Origin: an uncultured Clostridia bacterium
GTDB lineage: Bacteria; Bacillota; Clostridia; Christensenellales; Aristaeellaceae
DNA length: 13,004 nt
Assembly: GCA_947600345.1 (NCBI GenBank)
Contig: CANQGC010000056.1
Coordinates: 1-13,004 of the forward strand
Direction of reading: 5' to 3'
Shown: one piece after another, positions 7,363 to 13,004 of the stretch
Position numbering within the stretch: position 1 is the first letter of the stretch
How the letters are laid out: each line of letters starts with the position of its first letter
Translations under genes and position numbers: made by a program
Notes under the pieces: model-generated
Database searches by the model: none
What the model was told of the DNA's origin: nothing
What the model saw: only the letters and a program-made list of their open reading frames with translations

Positions 7363-9852
7363 TCATCCGATCGCCACGCAGCGATAGCCGCGCTCCAGGG
7401 CGAAGCGCTCGGCTTCGGTTCCGGACGCGCAGTAGATGGTCATATCCTCGCCACAGCCCTCGAAGGCATCCCCGGCGATGGCGAGCACCGAGGGCGGTAT
7501 GTAGATCTGGCGCAGATTGGCGCAGTTCGCGAAGGCGCGGCCGCCGATGGAGCGAAGCCCATCCGGGCAGCGCACCGCCGTCATCGCCAGGCCCGCGAAC
7601 GCCTCATCCTCGATGCCGGTCAGGCCGGCGGGCAGCGTGAAGTCCGCCCCGACCAGGGGATCGACCGGCTCGCGGTCCGCCAGTATGAGTATGGTCTCGT
7701 TTTCGCCGCCCAGGTATTCGCGCATTCCCGGCCGCAGCAGCGGATCGGAGGCACGAAAGAGATAGTTACTAAAGCAGTCGGGGCCGAAGAGCTTGTCTAT
7801 ATCCTGAATGTAGACGTTGTCGTGGAAGAAGACGCCATTGTCCGTCTCAAAGACCGAATCGATGCCGCAGTCGAGCACGTAGCGCCGGCTCCGCATGAAG
7901 ACGTTGTCCGAAACCTCCAGCCGCTTCGCCGAAATCCTGCCCCAGATTCCCAGCGTGAGATCCGCGAGCGGACTGCAGCAGTTGATGTTCGCGGTGCTCG
8001 GGCTCTGGGTGTACCCCGCGTTCACGATGATGTTGTCGGTGATGGTCATGTTGTCGAAGTGGAACAGGTCGTTCCCGTCGTTAAACGCAAGGCCCACGCC
8101 GCAGTACTCGCACAGGTTCCCGCTGCATGTGAAGTTGACGCCGGACAGCGGGCCGTTGTTATCCGGGCCCGTCTCGAAGGTGACCCCCGATCCGTCGTTG
8201 TCGTGGGCGTAGTTGTTTCGGATGATGGCGTTCCGGACCACGCCGTAGATGCCGTCGCTCATGAGCAGATACTCGACGGTCGGTTCGCTCTGGATGTAGC
8301 AATTGATGGTCGTGCGGCCGTACGCCAGCTCGCAGTTCTGGACGATGACGTTGTCGTCGCGCCCCTCCTCCCCCCAAAAGGCGAAGGTGCTCCAGAAGTA
8401 CACGGCCACGTTGTCGTAGACGCTGTCCTCCCGCACGCTGACGCCACAATCCATGCCGCAGAACTCGACGAAGTCGTAGAGCTCGCCGGGATTGCCTGCA
8501 TCACAGCGCAGGTAGATGGGGCCGGGCTGCTCGACGGAAATCGGGAAGCTGTTCTTCTCCGACGGCTCCGCCATGCAGCAGAATTCATAGTCCTCAAGGC
8601 TCGTCTCCGGCCGCTGCTCCCCGCCCACGATCATTCGCACGCCGGTGTGGTTCTCCGGAATGATGCCGGGATTGTAGGTAAAGTCGATGTCCACGTAATG
8701 CTCGCCCGTCCAGTAGGCATAGGCGCGCGTGGCCGCAAAGCTCGTGCCGCCCAGATAGATGCCGCCCACGGGCAGCATGTCCCGGTAGAACTTCCAAATC
8801 CTGCGGCCGTCGTCCCCCTCGTACCAGAGCTCCCACTTCTCCGCGCCCACGCCGCTCTCCTCGGAGGGCGTGAACACGGGCTTGGGTCCCTCGCCGTAGG
8901 CCGAGTAGGTGATGCCCGTGGAATTGCTCTCGAGGCATTCGCGCCACATGTCCCCGCGCCTGAAGAATATGGCGTCGCCGGGCTGGAAGTCCGTGACCGT
9001 GAGCTTCCACACGGTCCTCCAGGGGCTGTCCGGCGAGGTGCCGCTGTTGTCGTCGTTCCCCTCGCTGGAGGACACGTAGTAGGCGGTTCCCGTGTACGTC
9101 TCGCCGGGGATGTAGGTGTCGGACTTGACGATCTCCGTCGGGGACGAGAGTATCTTCGCCCGGCGCGCGTCGGCGAGGGCCTCATACTTCGCCGCCGCGG
9201 ATTTCGGCACGGAGCTGTTGGCGGGGGCCGCCAGGGCCAGGAGGGCGGCGGCGAGGTTGCCCCTGGTGGCGGCGTCCTCGAGGTGCAATAGTCCGTCCGT
9301 GAGGGGCGCCACGATCCCCGAGCACGCCGCCCAGGCCGCGGCCTCCGCCGCGTCCCCCGGGGCGATCCAGGCGTCCGGGTACGCCTCCAGGCTTCCGATC
9401 CTCCGATTGTACCCGCAGGCCTTCGCCCAGCGGTACAGGGCGACCGCCAGCTCCCGCCGCGTGACGGGATCCTGCGCTCCAAACGTGCCATCGCCGCGGC
9501 CGTCCATCAATCCGGCGCCGGCGGCCCATCGAATGGCGTCCGCGCGCGCGTCGCCCGCATCCACATCGGGAAAGAGTGCGTCCCCCTCCGCCTCCGGCTC
9601 TCCGGCCAGGCGATAGAGCGCCGCCGCCAGCTCGGCGCGCGTCGCGTCCAGCCACAGCTTAAACTGCCCGTCCTCGAAAGGCTCCATCAGTCCCCAATCG
9701 TACACGTAGGTGACTGCGTCGCTGTCCTCCTCGGAAACATCCGGAAACGGCGCGGGCCGCAAATTCTGCGCCAGCGCGGCGCACGGAAGCGACGCCAGCA
9801 GCGCGGCCGCCGCCAGCAAAAGGGAAAAGCCTCTCTTGAAGAAGGAACGCAT
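7363..9852 (-). CDS. SLH-anchored surface protein with right-handed beta-helix and C-terminal leucine-rich region
   Basis: An 829-aa secreted protein. The signal peptide (residues 1-28) has a KR n-region, an LLLAAAALLA core and an ALA|QN cleavage site. Three SLH modules follow (about 35-82, 93-143, 157-207, with FPDVS and FPDVD motifs), which in this family bind secondary cell-wall polymers. From about 256 the YYVSSSEGNDDNSGTSPDSPW block is the typical opening of right-handed beta-helix proteins acting on polysaccharides; helix-like rungs rich in N and V (for example NVIVQNCELAYG, DNIIVNAGY) run to about 720. The last 100 residues resemble LRR_5/BspA repeats (GLTGIEDEAFAGL, LRSIGGRAFANCANLRQIYIPPSV). 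It may be a surface glycan lyase or hydrolase or an adhesin; no catalytic residues can be assigned with confidence. The start at 9852 is chosen over an upstream frame extension because GAGAGGTGG lies 7 nt upstream and the signal peptide begins there. Confidence 0.85.
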   Translation of the reverse strand: MRSFFKRGFSLLLAAAALLASLPCAALAQNLRPAPFPDVSEEDSDAVTYVYDWGLMEPFEDGQFKLWLDATRAELAAALYRLAGEPEAEGDALFPDVDAGDARADAIRWAAGAGLMDGRGDGTFGAQDPVTRRELAVALYRWAKACGYNRRIGSLEAYPDAWIAPGDAAEAAAWAACSGIVAPLTDGLLHLEDAATRGNLAAALLALAAPANSSVPKSAAAKYEALADARRAKILSSPTEIVKSDTYIPGETYTGTAYYVSSSEGNDDNSGTSPDSPWRTVWKLTVTDFQPGDAIFFRRGDMWRECLESNSTGITYSAYGEGPKPVFTPSEESGVGAEKWELWYEGDDGRRIWKFYRDMLPVGGIYLGGTSFAATRAYAYWTGEHYVDIDFTYNPGIIPENHTGVRMIVGGEQRPETSLEDYEFCCMAEPSEKNSFPISVEQPGPIYLRCDAGNPGELYDFVEFCGMDCGVSVREDSVYDNVAVYFWSTFAFWGEEGRDDNVIVQNCELAYGRTTINCYIQSEPTVEYLLMSDGIYGVVRNAIIRNNYAHDNDGSGVTFETGPDNNGPLSGVNFTCSGNLCEYCGVGLAFNDGNDLFHFDNMTITDNIIVNAGYTQSPSTANINCCSPLADLTLGIWGRISAKRLEVSDNVFMRSRRYVLDCGIDSVFETDNGVFFHDNVYIQDIDKLFGPDCFSNYLFRASDPLLRPGMREYLGGENETILILADREPVDPLVGADFTLPAGLTGIEDEAFAGLAMTAVRCPDGLRSIGGRAFANCANLRQIYIPPSVLAIAGDAFEGCGEDMTIYCASGTEAERFALERGYRCVAIG

Positions 9853-9936
9853 TCCAATCCACCTCTCACGCACAAATCGCAGCCTGCCCCTCTCAGGGCC
9901 GCTCGCCCACACTCGGGCCGCCGTACCACTACCTCC

Positions 9937-9965
9937 ATTCTAATCCATGGATGGCATCGTTTCAA
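9937..9965 (-). promoter_or_regulatory. Promoter of the SLH beta-helix gene
   Basis: On the minus strand, TTGAAA (9960-9965) and TAGAAT (9937-9942) are separated by exactly 17 bp. This predicts a transcript start near 9930 and a leader of about 78 nt before the ATG at 9852. Confidence 0.65.
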
Positions 9966-10108
9966 TACATTTCGCAAACTTTCGGGAAAAAATACCGAAG
10001 GATCTGCGGCCGCTTGCCGGATTTCCCTGAACAGGCAATGTGCTTCCGCAAGCTTTCTTTCCTTGCCGTTTGCGCCGCTTTTTTGGCGAGAAACGCGACG
10101 AGAAGTGG

Positions 10109-10137
10109 TAGCATATTTTCAAATTCCATGATACAAT
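10109..10137 (+). promoter_or_regulatory. Extended -10 promoter of the radical SAM operon
   Basis: TGATACAAT (10129-10137) is an extended -10 element (TG-N-TACAAT). The -35 position at 17-bp spacing (10109-10114, TAGCAT) is weak, which is usual for extended -10 promoters. The start codon at 10181 lies about 36 nt downstream of the expected transcript start. Confidence 0.55.
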
Positions 10138-10180
10138 AGATGCGGGTAGTTTACATTGCGTCTGCGGGGTGGGTTGCGGC

Positions 10181-11224
10181 ATGTCCGACAAGGGGCAAAG
10201 TCGGTTGGAATGGCTGGGCGTCTTCCTTCAGGTTCCCGGCGTGCTGCTCCTGCTCATGCGCCTTTCGGAGCGGGAGAGCGCGCGCCCGCAGGCGATCGTG
10301 ATCGGGCTTGCGTTCCTGGCGATTGGGTTCCTCTTCTGCGCCATGAGGGGCTTCCGTTGGGCCCGGTACCTGTGCGACTGGCTGCTGCTGCTCGTCGTGT
10401 TCGACTGCATGGAAATCTTTACGTGCGCCTGCGTGGTCTTCACCCAGAGCTACAACGGCTCGGCGGCGCCGCTCATCATCGGGGCGGTCGTGTTCGCGCT
10501 CGCGCTCTACGTCAAGATTCGGCTGCGCAGGTGGCTGAAGCGGCGGTTCATCGAGCGGAACGGGAGCGCCGGGCCGGCGAAGGCCGCCTTTGAAGCGTCC
10601 AATCCAACCGGCGCGGCAGGGCAACTTCGGGCGGAAGGCTCCCTGAGTGAAGCGGAGCGGCGGATCGCCAGCATCGCCGAAGCGATGGAAAGCGCCGAGA
10701 AGGCCGGCCGAACCCAGCCGCCGGAGGCGCAGGGCGCGGTGGACGCGCGAGCGGAGCGCGAATCGAGCGGCGCGGCGGAGGCGCCGACCGAGGCGCCGAC
10801 CGAGGCGCCGGCAACTCCTGCAGGGCCATCGCCCATCGAGGCGCTGGCGGCCTCCGTGGGGCCGTCGGAGCGGGAATGCTTCAGCGCGGCGGGCCAGGCA
10901 GCGCTGCTCGACGCCGCCGTGCGGGCGCTGCCCATGCTGGGCGCGCTGCGTGAACCGGGGCTCTGCGGCGACCGGCTGATCCACGCCACGGACGGCAGAG
11001 AGGCGTACGGCGCGCTGATGGAGCTGCTGCCAATCGTGGAGCGACTGCTCGGCGGGATGTCCGAGGGCGAGATGGAGCGCCTGTTCCGCGATCTCACCCG
11101 CCCGGACGCGCTGCTGGCCTGGAAGGCGCTTCACTTCTACGCCGGAATGAGCGAGCAGCCGGGCGCGTACGAGGCCGCCTGCGCGCTGCTGGCGAGGAAG
11201 CTCGAAGGAGGGATGGGCCCGTGA
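10181..11224 (+). CDS. Four-TM membrane protein with cytoplasmic C-terminal domain, unknown function
   Basis: A 347-aa protein I do not recognise. The N-terminal third holds four likely membrane helices (about 9-27, 38-56, 61-88, 95-113), with several cysteines in or beside TM2-TM3 (C53, C65, C76, C82, C84). A strongly basic segment (RLRRWLKRR, about 114-122) follows, consistent with a cytoplasmic C-terminal part. Residues 125-235 are low-complexity and include EAPTEAPTEAP; 235-347 look like a helical domain. The ATG at 10181 is chosen because GGGGTGGG lies 7 nt upstream; a GTG four codons earlier would overlap that site. It is the first gene of an apparent operon and ends in a 4-bp overlap (GTGA) with the next. 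It may be the membrane anchor or transporter-like partner of the downstream genes, but that is inference from position only. Confidence 0.75.
   Translation: MSDKGQSRLEWLGVFLQVPGVLLLLMRLSERESARPQAIVIGLAFLAIGFLFCAMRGFRWARYLCDWLLLLVVFDCMEIFTCACVVFTQSYNGSAAPLIIGAVVFALALYVKIRLRRWLKRRFIERNGSAGPAKAAFEASNPTGAAGQLRAEGSLSEAERRIASIAEAMESAEKAGRTQPPEAQGAVDARAERESSGAAEAPTEAPTEAPATPAGPSPIEALAASVGPSERECFSAAGQAALLDAAVRALPMLGALREPGLCGDRLIHATDGREAYGALMELLPIVERLLGGMSEGEMERLFRDLTRPDALLAWKALHFYAGMSEQPGAYEAACALLARKLEGGMGP
10778..10810 (+). repeat. 12-bp tandem repeat encoding EAPT
   Basis: GAGGCGCCGACC occurs at 10778-10789 and 10790-10801, with a partial third copy to 10810, in frame inside the linker of the membrane protein (EAPTEAPTEAP). 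This kind of short in-frame repeat can change in copy number without breaking the gene. Confidence 0.85.
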
Positions 11225-11520
11225 AGGAAAAGGAGCTGCTCGCGTTCATCGAGCACATCCGGAAGATGTGTTCGAACGACAGGGACTCAGGGAATCGAAT
11301 GCGCACCGCCTTCAGCTCGCTCCGCCGCATACTGGAGCGCCAGAATGTGGATTCGAAGTATCTGGATCTTCTGCGCACACTGACCGGAGACGATGAGGTC
11401 CGCGCACTGGGCGAATCCAATCGCATCGCCTCCATGACGGACGTGGAGCGGGTTCTCACGAACGCGCGCGCGCTTCGCAGAAAGCGGGAGGAATGGGCAT
11501 CGCACAGAGGTTGCATGTGA
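11221..11520 (+). CDS. Small helical protein of unknown function (99 aa)
   Basis: A charged, mainly alpha-helical 99-aa protein with no signal peptide or membrane segment, not recognised. It starts at GTG 11221 with a strong AAGGAGGG (11205-11212) 8 nt upstream, and it overlaps the stop of the membrane protein by 4 bp, so the two are translationally coupled. It has cysteines at position 17 and at the penultimate residue (RGCM end). It may be an accessory or adaptor protein of the operon. A substrate role for the radical SAM enzyme is conceivable but there is no leader/core pattern. Confidence 0.7.
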   Translation: MKEKELLAFIEHIRKMCSNDRDSGNRMRTAFSSLRRILERQNVDSKYLDLLRTLTGDDEVRALGESNRIASMTDVERVLTNARALRRKREEWASHRGCM

Positions 11521-11530
11521 GAGGAGGGGG
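11521..11530 (+). promoter_or_regulatory. Strong ribosome-binding site at unusual distance from the next ATG
   Basis: GAGGAGGGGG directly follows the stop codon of the 99-aa gene and lies 17 nt before the first ATG (11548) of the next gene, longer than the usual 5-10 nt. In-frame codons nearer the site are GTT (11530) and ATC (11536), which are not standard starts. Confidence 0.6.
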
Positions 11531-11547
11531 TTCGCATCTATAGCTGC

Positions 11548-12480
11548 ATGACGGACGAAATGCTGGTGGTGGACGACAGCCTGCTCCTGTTCAATCCGAA
11601 GCCCGGCGGCAACCGGATCCCCGCGCACACGCGGGACGGTCACCACATACGAAGCGTGAGCGACCATGCCTGGAAGCATAGCGACCCGCGCCCCGCCGAG
11701 CTCGTGGTGGAGGAGGGCATTCAATCCATCGGCGATCTGGACGCGGACAAGCTGATCCTGCCGAATAGCCTGCGGGAATGGAACCGGTCGACGGCGCAGA
11801 GCGTCCGCCCGTGGGCGGTCGAGCTGTGGCGCGGAATGCGCGCGGATGCCTGGCGGGCGGTGCTGGCAAATTCCCACCCGATTTCGGGGAAGCGCCAGAT
11901 CTTCACCGGAAGCTGGGAAACCCTGGGCGCCCGATGCCCCGATCCGCTTCATACGCCGTGGTTTCCCTTCGGCGTGGACGAGCTGTTCGCCGCCAACGGC
12001 GCTCAGGAGCCGAAGTCGTTCACCGATCCGCTGCCCTGCCTGGCCGTGGAGGGCGGCCGCGCGCGGACGAGCATACTGGATGCCATCATGAGGATCGTCC
12101 GCGGGAAGGCGCGCAACGTGATCCATCCGCAGGCGGAGCGCACCGCCGACCTTCTGCTGCGCGGCTCCCTGTTTGGCCGCGAGCCGCCGAAGCCGAACCG
12201 CCATCTCTCGGATCTGGTCATCATCGACCCGCCCATGCCGCGCGGAGGCAACGGAAGAGTGATGTTTCGCGCCTCCGTCATCCGGGCGCAGTGGTATTAC
12301 TGCACGGCGCGCCCGCTGGTCCTCCGGGGCGTGCGGTACTGGGTGGGCAGCCTGAACTTTCTGAACGGGAGCGGCTACGATCGGACGGACGTGGCGGTGT
12401 TCACGGAGAAGGGCCCGGTCAGCAGCCGGGCCGTTACGGAGGAAGTCTATGCAAAGTATCTGCTCATGTCCATCCTGTGA
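11548..12480 (+). CDS. Protein of unknown function with a leucine-rich-like N-terminal segment (310 aa)
   Basis: A 310-aa soluble protein I do not recognise. Residues 50-75 (AELVVEEGIQSIGDL and DKLILPNSL) look like one or two degenerate LRR_5 turns. The middle is rich in Trp, Pro and His (WETLGARCPDPLHTPWFPFGVDELF). The C-terminal third contains LVIIDPPMPRGGNGRVMF and YWVGSLNFLNGSGYDRTDVAVF, which looks like a beta-rich folded domain. Cysteines are few (C130, C164, C252), and there is no signal peptide or membrane helix. Codon use matches the neighbours. The start is uncertain: the ATG is 17 nt from the strong ribosome-binding site, and an N-terminus eight residues longer cannot be excluded. 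The 3' end overlaps the radical SAM gene by 32 bp, which suggests the two proteins are made together. Confidence 0.7.
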   Translation: MTDEMLVVDDSLLLFNPKPGGNRIPAHTRDGHHIRSVSDHAWKHSDPRPAELVVEEGIQSIGDLDADKLILPNSLREWNRSTAQSVRPWAVELWRGMRADAWRAVLANSHPISGKRQIFTGSWETLGARCPDPLHTPWFPFGVDELFAANGAQEPKSFTDPLPCLAVEGGRARTSILDAIMRIVRGKARNVIHPQAERTADLLLRGSLFGREPPKPNRHLSDLVIIDPPMPRGGNGRVMFRASVIRAQWYYCTARPLVLRGVRYWVGSLNFLNGSGYDRTDVAVFTEKGPVSSRAVTEEVYAKYLLMSIL

Positions 12481-13004
12481 CGGCGGCGCGCTGCCGCTGC
12501 TGCGCACGATGAACGTGCTGGGGCATCCGCTGACGATCCGCAACGTGGAGTGCTCTGCCGATGGCGCGCACTACCAGCTCCGGCCCGCCCACAGCCAGCT
12601 GATGCTGACCATAATGCTCACCCAGTGGTGCCCGGCGCGCTGCCCCTTCTGCATCGCCGGGGATCACAGCGAAAAGCGGCGCGTGGACCTGCGCCAGCTG
12701 GAGCGGGCGCTGCGGGCGCTGCGCGCCGAGGACGCGCTCAACTACATCGCCGTCAGCGGCGGAGAGCCGATGAGCGAGCCGGAGCTGCTCGACGACGCGC
12801 TGTGCATGATCTTCGAAATCTTCGGGGAGCGGATGATGGTGGGCGTCAACAGCAACGGCATGAACCTGGACCGGGTGCCCAGGCTGCGCTGCCTGCACAA
12901 GCTGGACCGCTTCCGCATCAGCCGCCACCACTGGGACGACGCGCGCAACCGGGAGCTGTTCGGCATCGCGACGCCGCCCGCCGCCCAACTTCAGGAGCTG
13001 ATCA
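12449..13004 (+). CDS. Radical SAM enzyme, N-terminal part (cut by window end)
   Basis: The first 185 residues of a radical SAM protein. The canonical cluster motif is CPARCPFC (C61, C65, C68: Cx3Cx2C), which in this superfamily holds the [4Fe-4S] cluster that cleaves S-adenosylmethionine. It is followed by the SGGEP motif (103-107) that contacts the SAM amino group, and by VNSNGMNL and RFRISRHHWDD strands of the TIM barrel. About 60 residues precede the cluster motif and include a C-x-C-x2-C set near the N-terminus (C5, C7, C10) plus C35, which could bind zinc or another cluster. The start at 12449 is supported by GGAGG 6 nt upstream (12438-12442) and gives a 32-bp overlap with the previous gene; a later ATG at 12509 lacks a comparable site. 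The C-terminus, where auxiliary-cluster domains would lie, is outside the window, so the substrate cannot be inferred. Confidence 0.88.
   Translation, partial: MQSICSCPSCDGGALPLLRTMNVLGHPLTIRNVECSADGAHYQLRPAHSQLMLTIMLTQWCPARCPFCIAGDHSEKRRVDLRQLERALRALRAEDALNYIAVSGGEPMSEPELLDDALCMIFEIFGERMMVGVNSNGMNLDRVPRLRCLHKLDRFRISRHHWDDARNRELFGIATPPAAQLQELI

Larger units (their letters stand above)
9853..10180. other. Divergent intergenic region between the SLH gene and the radical SAM operon
   Basis: This 328-bp gap is more AT-rich than its neighbours and holds two outward-facing promoters, described separately. Between them (9966-10108) I see only short imperfect inverted repeats, such as TTCGG/CCGAA around an A-run near 9980-9998. 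There is no terminator, riboswitch-like structure or convincing small ORF. Confidence 0.55.

Noticed and set aside
6904..9291. 795-codon plus-strand frame across the end of the ATPase gene and opposite the SLH gene
   Set aside because: It overlaps two recognised genes in other frames; composition and lack of a start site mark it as a shadow.
9951..10139. 62-codon plus-strand frame in the divergent intergenic region
   Set aside because: It has no ribosome-binding site, covers both promoters, and shows codon use unlike the neighbours.
10778..10810. Short tandem repeat as a CRISPR or origin-type iteron
   Set aside because: It is an in-frame 12-bp repeat in a coding linker, only 2.75 copies with no spacers.
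12298..12400. Phospholipase D-like (HKD) domain at the GSLNF motif of the 310-aa protein
   Set aside because: GSxN is present, but the positions where His, Lys and Asp of the HKD motif should lie hold Thr, Arg and Arg, so the likeness may be chance.

Overview
The window is GC-rich, with strong G/C preference at third codon positions, and reads as chromosomal DNA of an anaerobic Bacillota (Clostridia-type) bacterium, probably gut- or rumen-associated. This rests on three things. There are large secreted proteins with Big_2 (Ig-like), SLH and LRR_5 (BspA-like) domains. There is a three-gene set of the 2-hydroxyacyl-CoA dehydratase/activase superfamily, which is oxygen-sensitive Fe-S chemistry typical of Clostridia. 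Ribosome-binding sites are of the strong GGAGG type. A finer taxonomic call would be a guess.

Layout. (1) 1-4070, minus strand: a secreted M23 (LytM-type) cell-wall peptidase of 1226 aa with about eight Big_2 repeats, ending in a clear intrinsic terminator plus a perfect 28-bp palindrome. A small Cys-rich ORF may precede it in the same transcript. (2) 4236-7360, plus strand: a good promoter followed by three translationally coupled genes (ATGA overlaps): a DUF2229/COG3580-type protein, a COG3581-type dehydratase-like protein and a BadF/HgdC-type ATPase activator. Together they look like an ATP-driven low-potential electron-transfer system whose substrate cannot be read from sequence. (3) 7363-9965, minus strand: an SLH-anchored surface protein with a right-handed beta-helix and a C-terminal leucine-rich cap. 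It converges on the triad with only 2 nt between stop codons. (4) 10109-13004, plus strand, divergent from the SLH gene: an apparent operon of a four-TM membrane protein, a 99-aa helical protein, a 310-aa unrecognised protein and a radical SAM enzyme cut by the window end. Genes are overlapping or closely spaced.

Regions 1-3 are built from known families. Region 4 is the least explained part: apart from the radical SAM enzyme I recognise none of its proteins, and it is the best candidate for an undescribed system. No tRNA, rRNA, CRISPR array, transposase or phage gene was seen.
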